Assembly (NCBI GenBank): GCA_032209605.1
Contig: JASFXZ010000003.1
Span: forward strand, 4,590,807 to 4,654,806
DNA: 64,000 bases
Source: Mactromeris polynyma
Taxonomy: Eukaryota > Mollusca > Bivalvia > Venerida > Mactridae
Direction of reading: 5' to 3'
The position numbers and the translations under genes are program-made. The notes beneath the pieces are model-generated. The model was not told the DNA's origin. It made no database searches and saw only the letters and a program-made list of their open reading frames with translations. Below, in pieces: positions 1 through 12,439 of this stretch. How positions within the stretch are numbered: the stretch's first letter is position 1; each line of letters starts with the position of its first letter.

Positions 1-1150
1 GCGCTATATGCCGGAGAGGGTTATCATACTGGTATCCCTGTATCTTTCCGTTCGCATTATGTGTCCTGACTCATTAGAGAGAAATGCGTGATTTCACTAT
101 TTGACCCGGCATCATTTCATTGTGCATGTCTGTGTTGCGGTGTCAAAATTGGTCCTATCGCAGGTTTTCGATTCCGTATCCCATGTTCATGCAGTGTGTG
201 GACAGTCTGAGAACTGATCCGGCAATCGTGATTAGGTACAATTGCAGAGGAAGGGAGTCCAATGCATGGGTCCCAATCATATTGCAGTGATATTTTGTGA
301 ACACTTATTTTGCGTTTTTTATCCAAACATCAAAGGTCAGTAACACTAGACCAAAAAATATATAAAAAAAGAAATATACATGTAGACTCACTCTGTGAAC
401 ACGAGTATGTAAAATTAATTTAAGCGAAGGTACGTGAGATACGTGTGTTATAAAAATGTGGCAATAGGCAGTTTAATCGACTAAGTATATTTATATTTTA
501 TTATGTTATATTTTTTACATTTGTTTCAACATGATATGAAATACTTGAAATAGAATTTCAAACTTCGCGACTCAGTAAAACTGTAGTACGACTCATACAA
601 CTTCACACTGACTAAGGTACGAACCAATACCAGTCACGTATCGCTACCGTCACATCTTCCAAATCTTTGTTAAGATCACTGACACCAGCAAGAGTTAAAA
701 CAACCAGAAAGTAGTATAGGGGTCTCTTTACTTCCAAACAAACGGGCGCCATTTTGTTGACCTAGTTACTATTTATAGTAACTCATGACTAGGAGTGAAT
801 CCCTTTACAATGTATGACGGGTGCGTCTATTGAAATGTTAATCCGTTGATCAAACCAACCACCGCATGCCTGAACACTAACGCATCTATTTTTAGACATT
901 TATGAATCTATTGATTCAAGACCGGGTGCGTGTACAATAGTCTATTGAAATGTTGGTGGGTTTTGGTGAGTTTTGTGGGTTTGAACAAAATGGCGGCCAT
1001 TGTAATTTGGTTGATTCATTGTTTCACTAGAAGAAACATCTGCCTCCTAGATTGGCGCCTATTTAAACGATATGATAATAACCGTCCTATTGATTCCTAT
1101 ATGTGCGTATCACTGACTGATATGTGATTTTAACTAGTTTTAACAAGTCA
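1..1150. other. Intergenic, no gene recognised
   Basis: I see only short open frames in this stretch and none resembles a known protein. The sequence is AT-rich with no clear repeat structure. It may belong to an intron or intergenic space of a gene lying to the left. Confidence 0.5.
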
Positions 1151-1260
1151 CCCAAACATCGGAGCCCCGGAGTCCCAAACATCGGAGCCCCGGAGACCCA
1201 AACATCGGAGCACCGGAGCCCCAAACATCGGTGCCCCGGAGCCCCAAACTTCGGAGCCCC
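1151..1260. repeat. 23-bp minisatellite, about 5 copies
   Basis: Units start at 1151, 1174, 1197, 1220 and 1243, exactly 23 bp apart, each beginning CCCAAACATCGG and followed by a GC-rich GAGCCCCGGAG stretch. The units differ at one or two bases. The GC content contrasts with the AT-rich surroundings. The reading frames through it on the minus strand are repeat artefacts. Confidence 0.9.
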
Positions 1261-2874
1261 TTTTTGAAAGGTGATATCCGTAGAGAAATGGCTTTGAAAA
1301 GTACGTCGAAGCAAATGTGTGTATATATTTTCATTGTAAATACGTATGAAGTTGGACACCTTTATCTTACTATAAGAACAGAGTGAACATTTTTGTTTTC
1401 AATGCGAGTTTTAAATGTCATGGCTACTCACCGGCCACCTGTAATTGTGAGGCATCTGACTAGTTTACTATTAACTTTGATTGAAATGATTGTGCTATCT
1501 CTGAAAGAAGCTAGTAATGGTAACATATAATGGTGACTATGCCTTGACAGGGGCATAGCTAGCCCTCTATTCATGTGGATTCATAATTGTGCTAGGGGGG
1601 TCCGGGCCGGAAAACTTTGAAAACAATGGTGCAATCTGGTGCATTCTGGGCGTTCTGAGGTGCTTTATTTAGTACTGGAAAATTGACAGTTTAAGGATCA
1701 TAAATCAACAAATAAACCCTTTACTCGACAGAATCATAGGGATTCAGCCGCGTACTCGCGTATAGGCAGCTACGCGCCTGCTTGATGACCTTTCACCAAT
1801 GTGAAGTGTCATATTGCTATCTACACAAACGACCCCTTAGAACAGCCTTGGTGTGGATATATCAACAGGAAACAAGGACAATATCAGGTTGGATACATTA
1901 TATTACGCAATAAATAATATTGACCCCTGTACATGTTCACTATCTAGAAGTCTATCTTGTCCAGACACCTAATCAGCATTTTACGGAGTCTGGCCCAGTG
2001 GGACTCCAATTTACAACCAATCAATATTTGTAGTAACAGCCTTTTTTGTAATTGAGCCCTGAGGGGTACCGTCCAAAAACTGATTGTTTCGTAAAATTAC
2101 GTAATTGTCGTAAACGTCAGTCGACAATCTGTCCCTGAGTTTGATCGCTTGTCAGACCGCTTAGAAATTTGACTGGTCCCGAGCAGTTAACGCCAAGGTA
2201 AGTAACTGCTGACAGGAATATGTGACGTTCATCGACAGAGTTGCCTTTCTTAATGGTATTTTTAACTTAAGCTCTATTATTACAATGCACCGGGTAAACG
2301 GTGTTGCTTCATAAACTATCTCTGATTTTATATCCGTCTATTACGCAAAAGTGTTCCAAAAAGTGAACGATCTGTATGCTGAATTGGAATCAGTCAATAT
2401 GCAATCATTAGGTTTTGAGTAAAAAAATATGTTTGATGAAACAGATTGTGAACAACAACTTACAGTTCTCTGAAAATCGCAGAAAATACGGCCGTAATGT
2501 TTGTAAGTCTTATAAACATAAACAATTATCATGGCTTTCATGCATGACATTTTGTGGAACATATTTGCGTGACAATATTACTAATATTAAACAATAAATT
2601 TTAGTTTATTTAAATCAAAATTGATGGCGAACTTTCTTCATAACTCATCCTATGAAAATAAGGCCTACATCTTGAATTAAAAGAAAACCTGAACATTAAA
2701 CTTATAGTTATAGCCTATATAGGTCTTCTTCTTCTTCCGTGTACTGAGCTGGGCTCTTCAGAGAACGTTATTAGCTCAACGAGACTAGGCGTGGTGGTGG
2801 CGTGGTGGTGGCGCACAGTGTCTCAAATGTTAATTTTTTTTTAAAACTACAGTGTCATGTCTGGTGAAATAGTG
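1261..2874. other. Intergenic, no gene recognised
   Basis: Only short frames occur and I could not match them to any family. A short doublet of GGTGGTGGCGT lies near 2790. I see no RNA gene and no convincing exon. Confidence 0.45.
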
Positions 2875-3540
2875 TCAGGTTACTCTGCGAGGAGGGACCT
2901 GAAGGCATCCAGGGTAGGTGCAGGTGCTGGCTGGGAGAATGTTCCATTCTTGTACTGTCCTCGGGAAGTAGGAGTTTGCCAGTACCTGGTCTGTTATTCT
3001 CTCCTGGAATAGCCGGTTTTGGCCTCTGGTTCGGGCATCGCTGCTATGGAGGTACGTACTGTCTGCGTTGATGTCTACAAGATCGTTGCGGATCTTGTAC
3101 ATCATGGACAGCCGGCTATGTCTTTGACGCTGTTCGAGGGACTCCTTGTTTAGGTCTTTTAAGCATGTTTGTGACGCATCCTGGGGTCTTCGTAGAATAG
3201 TCATTGAAGACAAAGCGGGCTGCACTGCGCTGAACCTGCTCGATAGCTTTGATGTGATTTGGCTTGTGTGAGCCCCAAACAGTGGCTGCATTTTCAAGTG
3301 AGGGTCGAACCATGGCCTTGTAGGAAGCTTCCTTGACAGGTGGTGTGCATTCTCCCAGGTTCCTGCGTAGGAATCCCAGTGTCCGACTGGCCTTGCTTGT
3401 GATGTTGCCTATGTGCTTCTCCCAGGTGAGACTTTCAGTGATGGTGACTCCAAGGTATTTGCTGGCGTCAACAACTTCAAGTGTGAGCTGTCGATGTGTC
3501 AGTAGGAACATAGACATTTTGAAGTTGTTCACAACATGAC
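2875..3540 (-). mobile_element. LINE (jockey/CR1-like) reverse transcriptase 3' relic
   Basis: Two overlapping minus-strand frames encode the C-terminal end of a non-LTR retrotransposon polymerase. The first (from 3532) carries KYLGVTITESLTWEKHI, then a stretch with RTLGFLRRNL and MVRPSLENAATVWG, the classic thumb/tail region after the catalytic core. The second frame continues through RLSMMYKIRNDLVDI and YFPRTVQEWNILP, ending at 2875. The switch of frame lies near 3160-3175. The catalytic YxDD box and endonuclease are absent, so this is a 5'-truncated, frameshifted dead copy. The family is known from general experience; the exact clade is not resolved. Confidence 0.85.
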
Positions 3541-3601
3541 CAGGTTGTCAACCTATCCAAAACATCATCCTTTCAAGGAACTTTGCATAGAGCCAGGGTA
3601 A

Positions 3602-4125
3602 TTGGCTGTGGTAATTCAGCCTATTGTTGCCAGTTGTCTTGACTTGTCCTGTGATATTTTCCATCCATTATTCCCCGACATGATTCTCCTTGTTATTCCT
3701 TATGGTCTGCCAAGGCCATTCCTTGCGCCTCTGTTCCCTTATGACTGTACCCTTGAGCCTCCTCTAGTGCTTATGTTTTATGGATTGTTGTTTTCCCGGA
3801 GGTCTGTATGGAGAGGCACTGTCTTATGTATGTGGCGTTCCCTGTACCCGGAGGTCTGTGTGGGGAGGCACTGTCTTATGTATGTGGCGTTCCCTGTACC
3901 CGGAGGTCTGTGTGGGGAGGCACTGTCTTATGTATGTGGCGTTCCCTGTACCCGGAGGTCTGTGTGGGGAGGCACTGTCTTATGTATGTGGCGTTCCCTG
4001 TACCCGGAGGTCTGTGTGGGGAGGCACTGTCTTATGTATGTGGCGTTCCCTGTACCCGGAGGTCTGTGTGGGGAGGCACTGTCTTATGTATATGGCGTTC
4101 CCTGTAGCAAGTTATTCTCTCTCGT
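3602..4125 (+). repeat. Dispersed repeat element, copy 1, hosting a 52-bp array
   Basis: This stretch aligns by eye with the reverse complement of 54727-55012. Shared blocks include GCCAGTTGTCTTGA, TTTTCCATCCATTA and ATTCCTTATGGTCTGC, then GGATTGTTGTTTT. The two copies match on both sides of the 52-bp tandem array, so the array is an internal expansion of one element. No coding capacity is evident. The element type is unknown. Confidence 0.75.
3797..4108 (+). repeat. 52-bp minisatellite, 6 copies
   Basis: Units begin CGGAGGTCTGTGTGGGGAGG at 3797, 3849, 3901, 3953, 4005 and 4057, exactly 52 bp apart. The first and last units carry small changes; the middle ones are virtually identical. Because 52 is not a multiple of three, all three plus frames read the same three peptides in rotation, which explains the three overlapping open frames here. 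They are not genes. Confidence 0.95.
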
Positions 4126-4507
4126 ACTCATATATAATACAAATAGTAAATTACATTTCAATTGCATGTAATTGCCATAACTTCCAGTTACTCTTTACAT
4201 TCACTTACGTATAAAAATTTAACTAATTAAAATTAATTACAATTACCTTATCAGTGATTTACGGAGGTTTCGGTAAATGGCTAGTTCGGCAAATTGATTT
4301 TGTAGTATGATTGGTGCGGATGTTTCGGTAAAATAATACACTAGTGTTATTAACGCATTAGCAATTAATAGTTAATGCTAGAAATAAAACAAAACAAACA
4401 AACTATCATCAAACAAACTATCATGTATTTGTATAATTAAAGCTGAATACAGATAGAAAAAACTATGACATATGCATTAGTTTACAGCTTTAGTAATAAA
4501 AATGAGA
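4126..4507. other. No gene recognised
   Basis: AT-rich sequence without a supported exon or repeat boundary. Confidence 0.4.
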
Positions 4508-4868
4508 GGTACGAGTTGACCAAATTCGGTACAAGTTGACTTGGTTAGGTACGAGTCGACTTGGGTATGTACGAGTTGACCAAATTCGGTACAAGTTGAC
4601 TTGGGTAGGTACGAGTCGACTTGGGTATGTACGAGTTGACCAAAGAAAGGGTATGAGTTGACCAAACTTGGTACGAGTTGATTTGGGTAGGTACGAGTTG
4701 ACTTGGGTAGGTACGAGTTGACCAAAGAAAGGGTACCAGTTGACCAAACTCGGTACGAGTTGACTTGGGTAGGTACGAGTTGACCAAAGAAAGGGTACCA
4801 GTTGACCAAACTCGGTACGAGTTGACTTGGGTAGGTACGAGTTGACCAAAGAAAGGGTACGAGTTTGC
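4508..4868. repeat. TACGAGTTGAC minisatellite
   Basis: About 17 copies of a GTACGAGTTGAC core alternate with short linkers such as CAAATTCG, TTGGGTAG and CAAAGAAAGG, giving a composite unit of roughly 20 bp with higher-order pairs. The same core occurs in short arrays at 27262-27332 (reverse orientation) and 28077-28190, so this is a dispersed minisatellite family. Minus-strand frames of 80 to 146 codons through it are artefacts of repetition. Confidence 0.9.
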
Positions 4869-5404
4869 CAGTTACCAAATGTTGTGGTATTCAATGAGTA
4901 CGAAGTGCCAATTAACATGTTAATTAGCAAATATTCAGCTGTTTCACATGGTAATTGACTTAATTACCTTGTTTGGTCACACATTGCCATAATCTCCTAT
5001 TATTAAGCCTATGTCATTGTTCAATGTGAACAAATAACCTTTTTACCGAAACCTCTGAAAGACACTAAACGTTAATATCAATTTACTGACCTTGCTATTT
5101 ACCAAACTTACCAGTATCCTTATCAGTTACCCAATCTGCAGCTTACCCACTCCTGCTCAGATCCTATATTGTATTTTTCCCACAGCCACCATTGTGTGTG
5201 CTTAAATCTAGTGAGGCTGTTAGAAAAACAAAAAAGATGATTCATTAAGGGTATTGGAAGATGTATACTAGTGTGGGCAAACAATTATTCATTTTTTCAT
5301 ATATTTATCTGAATCCAGAAATCACTTACACATTGTTATATTCATCATACTTGCTTTCAAACTCGAGTTAAGCTGAAATCTAAGTGTATAACCTTCTTTT
5401 ACAG

Positions 5405-5466
5405 CCATGGTATGAATCAAGTCATTGTGTTATAGAAGAATTTGTTTGTATAGATCTGTGTTTGAT
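5405..5466 (+). CDS. Orphan exon candidate, unrecognised gene
   Basis: A strong acceptor (pyrimidine-rich tract ending CTTTTACAG) precedes 62 bp open in one frame, reading PWYESSHCVIEEFVCIDLCL, and a GTAAGA donor follows. The exon would leave two bases of a split codon. The next candidate exon (6630-6787) needs one base, so they cannot be joined directly. I recognise no family. It could be chance. Confidence 0.22.
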
Positions 5467-5722
5467 GTAAGAGATGTTTGATACCTTGTCTCTACCCCAC
5501 TCTCAAACATGAGTAAGTTTATTTGAATTTTGTATGTAAATGTTTCAATTTTGGATGCTAATACTTTAGCTTTCAAAATTCACTTGTCCACTGACAACAA
5601 AAATGGGAAAATGTCCTTGCCCGAGTCACAAAATGTATTGTGTACTGAGACTACTTGGACACTTGATTACCCCACCCCCTGTTAATTTACTGATATACAT
5701 TGTAAAGAGAGGAAAACATCGA

Positions 5723-6096
5723 GATCAGTTTATCAATGCAGTATCATGTTTCACGGGATCAGTTTATCAATGCAGTATCATGTTTCACGGGATCAGTTTA
5801 TCAATGCAGTACCATGTATCACAGGATCAGTTTATCAATGCAGTATCATGTTTCATGGGATCAGTTTATCAATGCAGTATCATGTTTCATGGGATCAGTT
5901 TATCAATGCAGTATCATGTTTCATGGGATCAGTTTATCAATGCAGTATCATGTTTCACGGGATCAGTTTATCAATGCAGTATCATGTTTCACGGGATCAG
6001 TTTATCAATGCAGTATCATGGTTCATGGGATCAGTTTATCAATGCAGTATCATGGTTCATGGGATCAGTTTATCAATGCAGTATCATGTTTCATCT
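5723..6096 (+). repeat. 34-bp minisatellite, about 11 copies
   Basis: Units start GATCAGTTTATCAATGCAGT every 34 bp from 5723 to 6063. They vary mainly at the end of the unit (CACGG, CATGG, CACAGG). The unit length is not a multiple of three, so all three plus frames stay open and give the same rotated peptide. That is the source of the 129 to 172-codon frames here, which I do not regard as genes. Confidence 0.95.
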
Positions 6097-6629
6097 GCAG
6101 TCCTGGACAACGGATTTATGACCAATTCATGCTGATACTGTAACTGTACTATGGAATAAGAGGCTGCAAAAATTGTGCTCTTTTCTGGGGAAGAAAGTGA
6201 TGTCGCTCTGGCACTATTTTTGGCCTATTAATGTTCTAGCACAATTATATCAGTAAATAGTTTCTTTAAATACTGAATTATTTTCAATTTAATACGTTTA
6301 ACAGATTTCCATATTAAACTGATTTTCGAAGACAGAAGGTTTGACTTTATTGAATCTCTTGGAACTATATATTGATGGAGTATGATTGGATTTTAAGGGG
6401 CAAAGTCCCAGAACTGTGTGGGTACATAGGAAGGTGATTATTGACAACTGTACAATATTGAGATGGTTTGGGAGACCGGGCCCTGTACTTGTAACTAATA
6501 CAGGAATTGTGAACATCATGAAAGAATCTTTTACCAATAAATAACAAGATTGTTTGAATAAAAAAAAACTTTGTTGATGAAGTTTTATCGTTATTCCGGT
6601 GACAAAATGTCAGTTCCATTATCTTACAG

Positions 6630-6787
6630 CCGTTCATATGAAACTATCAGAATATCTGCAAACCTTAGATTTCTTGGGTGCTAGAAATAGTCAGGACTAT
6701 GTTGGGACAAAGCTTGATAATCCTGCAATGATCTTGGAGGAAAATATTCCAACTTGGATAAAACTCACAGATTTAGAAGACCTCCAG
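6630..6787 (+). CDS. Orphan exon candidate, unrecognised gene
   Basis: 158 bp lie between an acceptor (TTATCTTACAG) and a donor (CTCCAG followed by GTACTT). In one frame they encode 52 residues beginning VHMKLSEYLQTLDFLGARNS and containing PAMILEENIPTWIKLTDLEDL. The composition is protein-like and unlike the nearby repeats. Phase is 1 in, 0 out. I could not assign a family, and no partner exon is secure. It may belong to a plus-strand gene interrupted by the assembly gap or satellite to its right. Confidence 0.4.
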
Positions 6788-7199
6788 GTACTTGCATATA
6801 GACCTATTGTTTTTATTTGAAGAACCCTTATTTATTTATTTCAATTAACGTATTTAATAAAATGAGTTAAATAAAGTCTTGTTTTGAGGAACACGAAAAA
6901 TCGGTCAATGGCGCTACCGGGATAAATGTCTTGTTTATGTTATATTTTCATGTGCTTCAGTTTCATTTCAATTGTTTTATTGTGTTATAATTTATTATAA
7001 AGAACATAACTCAGCAGTTATTGATAAGCCTTATAAATTTAACAGGGGTGGTTCCATTTGACCCTTGGGTGACCCTTTGACCCCTGGAAATTTCCAAAAG
7101 CCATATTTTGACCTTCAAGAATCTGGCTAAAGGGTCAATTTTTCTCTAAATTTGGTTATGAAATGGTAAAATCTGGTAACAAATTATCAAAATGAGCCG
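6788..7199. other. No gene recognised
   Basis: AT-rich sequence up to the edge of the N run. A short internal repetition of TTTGACCC occurs near 7059-7080. Nothing supports an exon. Confidence 0.4.
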
Positions 7200-7399
7200 N
7201 NNNNNNNNNNNNNNNNNNNNNNNNNNNNNNNNNNNNNNNNNNNNNNNNNNNNNNNNNNNNNNNNNNNNNNNNNNNNNNNNNNNNNNNNNNNNNNNNNNNN
7301 NNNNNNNNNNNNNNNNNNNNNNNNNNNNNNNNNNNNNNNNNNNNNNNNNNNNNNNNNNNNNNNNNNNNNNNNNNNNNNNNNNNNNNNNNNNNNNNNNNN
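7200..7399. other. Assembly gap, 200 N
   Basis: Exactly 200 undetermined bases, a round placeholder length, so the true size is unknown. Unique sequence lies to the left; the first base on the right is already inside a copy of the satellite spacer. The gap therefore marks where the assembler failed inside, or at the edge of, the tandem array. Confidence 0.98.
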
Positions 7400-8252
7400 T
7401 AAATTCAGTTTTCTATAACCTGAACAGTGAGTTTGAATGCAAGTATTTCTTTTAAATTGATCAAAAGAATAAGAAAGAGTTAACGAAAAGAAAACATACA
7501 CGTTTAACATTGGTGCAAACTAAAGTAAAAGAATGTATAGCTAAATTTAAAGACAAAACATTGATATATTTTTTTGAGAAATACATGAAATATGAGTTAA
7601 AAGATAAAATAATAGTCTCAAATTAATTTAATTATTTATATGATCATTTAATGACAAAACCCATATATCTATATATTTTCAACTTAACTTAAATGTACAG
7701 AACTTATCATTTTATATAAATTACGGGCATTATTAGTTTGTTTTAGATATTAATTCATCAATGTTTTATAGTTGATAAATTTAAAAATTAAACATAAAAA
7801 ACATGAAACAAAAATATTGTTCACACCATTTGCAAACAATCCACAGTGATATTAAATTCATGATTACACATCACCCTCCTATTTTTCACACAATTAGTAC
7901 TTACAGGAATCAATCAAGCATAACAACCTGCTTAATTGTTTTTTCCAATCAAGCTCTTGTTTGATCCCTGTCATTAACTCATCATTCACTCATATGTCCA
8001 TCAGAGTTAAAAGTAAATATGGTCACACCTAAGACATGGACAAGGCTTGTACATAAGCTTGTGTTAACAGACTGTCAGATATCACTTAGTTGAATGAAAC
8101 ATTCAAATGAATGTATATAAACACTTGAAAACAAAACTAAGTTAACAGATGGACATTAGAATCTGATGTGGATAACTAGCAATATAAGTAAGATAATATT
8201 ATTTTGAATACATAGTATAACCATAGTGAAGGCTCCAATTGTTTAAAGCCGC
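7400..8252. repeat. Satellite spacer, copy 1
   Basis: About 853 bp of AT-rich non-coding sequence starting TAAATTCAGTTTTCTATAAC. Near-identical copies lie at 9235-10087 and 12440-13292. I found a single base difference on inspection (the second copy reads CATCATCCACT where the others read CATCATTCACT). It carries no open frame of note. Confidence 0.95.
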
Positions 8253-9234
8253 TTGGACCCAAGGGCAGATAACTTCCATCAATGATGAACTGAATACTTC
8301 GGCTGTTAATCAGAGGAATGACTACTGCTTCTTAATTCTTGGTACATGATTAGTGCTTGTTTATACATTACTAGCACTAGCCTGTGCTTGGAACCAAGGG
8401 CAGATAACTACAATAAAATGAGAATTGGATACTAGGGCTGTTAATCTGAGGAATGTCTACTGCTTCTTATTTCTTGGTACATGCGTTGTGCTTGTTTACT
8501 CATTACTAGCACTAGTCTGTGCTTGGAACCAAGGGCAGATAACTACAATCAAAGAAGAATTGGATAATAGGGCTGTTAATCTGAGGAATGTCTACTGCTT
8601 CTTATTTCTTGGTACATGTTTGTTTATACATTACTAGCACTAGCATGTGCTTGGAACCAAGGGCAGATAACTACAATCAAAGAAGAATTGAATAATAGGG
8701 CTGTTAATCTGAGGAATGTCTACTGCTTCTTATTTCTTGGTACATGCTTAGTGCTTGTTTACTCCTTACTAGCACTAGTCTGTGCTTGGAACCAAGGTCA
8801 GATAACTCCTATCAAAGAAGAATTGGGTACAGATAACTACAACCAAAGAAAAATGGATACTATCGCTGTTAATCTGAGGAATGACTACTGCTTCTTATTT
8901 CTTGGTACATGCTTAGTGCTTGTTTATACATTACTAGCACTAGTCTGTGCTTGGAACCAAGGGCAGATAACTACAATCAAAGAAGAATTGAATACTTCGG
9001 CTGTTAATCTGAGGAATGACTACTGCTTCTTATTTCTTGGTACATGCTTAGTGCTTGTTTATACATTACTAGCACTATTCTGTGCTTGGAACAAAGGGCA
9101 GATAACTACAATCAAAGAAGAATTGGATAATAGGGCTGTTAATCTGAGGAATGACTACTGCTTCTTATTTCTTGGTACATGTTTGTTTATACATTACTAG
9201 CACTAGCCTGTGCTTTGAACCAAGCGCTTTATAC
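8253..9234 (+). repeat. 135-bp satellite array, segment 1
   Basis: About seven monomers, several of them the longer 165-bp form. Each monomer carries the landmarks GTTAATCTGAGGAATGACTA, CTTGGTACATGCTTAGTGCT, TTACTAGCACTAG and AAGGGCAGATAACT. The segment 8616-9200 recurs at 11821-12405 with an offset of exactly 3205 bp, so this block and spacer were duplicated together. Confidence 0.95.
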
Positions 9235-10087
9235 TAAATTCAGTTTTCTATAACCTGAACAGTGAGTTTGAATGCAAGTATTTCTTTTAAATTGATCAAA
9301 AGAATAAGAAAGAGTTAACGAAAAGAAAACATACACGTTTAACATTGGTGCAAACTAAAGTAAAAGAATGTATAGCTAAATTTAAAGACAAAACATTGAT
9401 ATATTTTTTTGAGAAATACATGAAATATGAGTTAAAAGATAAAATAATAGTCTCAAATTAATTTAATTATTTATATGATCATTTAATGACAAAACCCATA
9501 TATCTATATATTTTCAACTTAACTTAAATGTACAGAACTTATCATTTTATATAAATTACGGGCATTATTAGTTTGTTTTAGATATTAATTCATCAATGTT
9601 TTATAGTTGATAAATTTAAAAATTAAACATAAAAAACATGAAACAAAAATATTGTTCACACCATTTGCAAACAATCCACAGTGATATTAAATTCATGATT
9701 ACACATCACCCTCCTATTTTTCACACAATTAGTACTTACAGGAATCAATCAAGCATAACAACCTGCTTAATTGTTTTTTCCAATCAAGCTCTTGTTTGAT
9801 CCCTGTCATTAACTCATCATCCACTCATATGTCCATCAGAGTTAAAAGTAAATATGGTCACACCTAAGACATGGACAAGGCTTGTACATAAGCTTGTGTT
9901 AACAGACTGTCAGATATCACTTAGTTGAATGAAACATTCAAATGAATGTATATAAACACTTGAAAACAAAACTAAGTTAACAGATGGACATTAGAATCTG
10001 ATGTGGATAACTAGCAATATAAGTAAGATAATATTATTTTGAATACATAGTATAACCATAGTGAAGGCTCCAATTGTTTAAAGCCGC
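9235..10087. repeat. Satellite spacer, copy 2
   Basis: Second copy of the AT-rich spacer; its start is 1835 bp after copy 1 and 3205 bp before copy 3. The junction on the left follows a truncated monomer ending CCAAGCGCTTTATAC, identical at copy 3. Confidence 0.95.
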
Positions 10088-12439
10088 TTGGACCCAAGGG
10101 CAGATAACTTCCATCAATGATGAACTGAATACTTCGGCTGTTAATCAGAGGAATGACTACTGCTTCTTAATTCTTGGTACATGATTAGTGCTTGTTTATA
10201 CATTACTAGCACTAGCCTGTGCTTGGACCCAAGGGCAGATAACTACAATAAAATGAGAATTGGATACTAGGGCTGTTAATCTGAGGAATGTCTACTGCTT
10301 CTTATTTCTTGGTACATGCGTTGTGCTTGTTTACTCATTACTAGCACTAGTCTGTGCTTGGAACCAAGGGCAGATAACTACAATCAAAGAAGAATTGGAT
10401 AATAGGGCTGTTAATCTGAGGAATGTCTACTGCTTCTTATTTCTTGGTACATGCTTAGTGCTTGTTTATACATTACTAGCACTAGTCTGTGCTTGGAACC
10501 AAGGGCAGATAACTACAATCAAAGAAGAATTGGATAATAGGGCTGTTAATCTGAGGAATGTCTACTGCTTCTTATTTCTTGGTACATGTTTGTTTATACA
10601 TTACTAGCACTAGCCTGTGCTTGGAACCAAGGGCAGATAACTACAATCAAAGAAGAATTGGATACTAGGGCTGTTAATCTGAGGAATGACTACTGCTTCT
10701 TATTTCTTGGTACATGCTTAGTGCTTGTTTATACATTACTAGCACTAGTCTGTGCTTGGAACCAATGGCAGATAACTACAATCAAAGAAGAATTAGATAC
10801 AGCCAACTACAACCAAAGAAAAATGGATACTATCGCTGTTAATCTGAGGAATGACTACTGCTTATTATTTCTTGGTACATGCTTAGTGCTTGTTTATACA
10901 TTACTAGCACTAGCCTGTGCTTGGAACCAAGGGCAGATGACTACAATCAAAGAAGAATTGGATACTAGGGCTGTTAATCTGAGGAATGTCTACTGCTTCT
11001 TATTTCTTGGTACATGCTTAGTGCTTGTTTATACATTACTAGCACTAGCCTGTGCTTGGACCCAAGGGCAGATAACTTCAATCAAAGAAGAATTGAATAC
11101 TTCGGCTGTTAATCTAAGAAATGACTACTGCTTCTTATTTCTGTGTACATGCTTAGTGCTTGTTTACTCATTACTAGCACTAGTCTGTGCTTGGAACCAA
11201 GGGCAGATAACTACAATAACATGAGAATTGGATACTAGGGCTGTTAATCTGAGGAATGTCTACTGCTTCTTATTTCTTGGTACATGCTTTGTGCTTGTTT
11301 ACTCATTACTAGCACTAGCCTGTGCTTAGACCCAAGGGCAGATAACTTCAATCAAAGAAGAATTGAATACTTCGGCTGTTAATCTGAGGAATGACTACTG
11401 CTTATTTCTTGGTACATGCTTAGTGCTTGTTTATACATTACTAGCACTAGCCTGTGCTTGGACCCAAGGGCAGATAACTTCAATCAAAGAAGAATTGAAT
11501 ACTTCGGCTGTTAATCAGAGGAATGACTACTGTTTCTTAATTCTTTGTACATGCTTAGTGCTTGTTTATACATTACTAGCACTAGCCTGTGCTTGGAATC
11601 AAGGGCAGATAACTACAATAAAATGAGAATTGGATACTAGCGCTGTTAATCTGAGGAATGACTACTGCTTCTTATTTTTTGGTACATGCTTAGTGCTTGT
11701 TTATACATTACTAGCACTAGACTGTGCTTGGAACCAAGGGCAGATAACTACAATCAAAGAAGAATTGGATAATAGGGCTGTTAATCTGAGGAATGTCTAC
11801 TGCTTCTTATTTCTTGGTACATGTTTGTTTATACATTACTAGCACTAGCATGTGCTTGGAACCAAGGGCAGATAACTACAATCAAAGAAGAATTGAATAA
11901 TAGGGCTGTTAATCTGAGGAATGTCTACTGCTTCTTATTTCTTGGTACATGCTTAGTGCTTGTTTACTCCTTACTAGCACTAGTCTGTGCTTGGAACCAA
12001 GGGCAGATAACTCCTATCAAAGAAGAATTGGGTACAGATAACTACAACCAAAGAAAAATGGATACTATCGCTGTTAATCTGAGGAATGACTACTGCTTCT
12101 TATTTCTTGGTACATGCTTAGTGTTTGTTTATACATTACTAGCACTAGTCTGTGCTTGGAACCAAGGGCAGATAACTACAATCAAAGAAGAATTGAATAC
12201 TTCGGCTGTTAATCTGAGGAATGACTACTGCTTCTTATTTCTTGGTACATGCTTAGTGCTTGTTTATACATTACTAGCACTATTCTGTGCTTGGAACAAA
12301 GGGCAGATAACTACAATCAAAGAAGAATTGGATAATAGGGCTGTTAATCTGAGGAATGTCTACTGCTTCTTATTTCTTGGTACATGTTTGTTTATACATT
12401 ACTAGCACTAGCCTGTGCTTTGAACCAAGCGCTTTATAC
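10088..12439 (+). repeat. 135-bp satellite array, segment 2
   Basis: About 17 monomers. It contains both monomer forms, monomers with a 7-bp deletion (CATGTTTGTTTATAC in place of CATGCTTAGTGCTTGTTTATAC) at 10586 and 11821, and in-frame stop variants (AAATGAGAATTGG). The right part duplicates segment 1. Confidence 0.95.

Noticed and set aside
3602..4214. Three overlapping open frames of 99 to 189 codons
   Set aside because: They are the same 52-bp unit read in three frames, with no gene-like flanks.
4477..4930. Minus-strand frames rich in Ser/Thr/Tyr repeats
   Set aside because: Translation of the TACGAGTTGAC minisatellite.
5191..5250. Exon after the acceptor TATTTTTCCCACAG (PPLCVLKSSEAVRKTKKMIH)
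   Set aside because: The frame stops before any good donor, and the only early donor would make a 25-bp exon that fits no neighbour.
5603..6143. Frames with repeated SVYQCSIMFHG
   Set aside because: Translation of the 34-bp minisatellite in all three frames.
7187..7510. Frames crossing the N run
   Set aside because: They consist mainly of undetermined bases.
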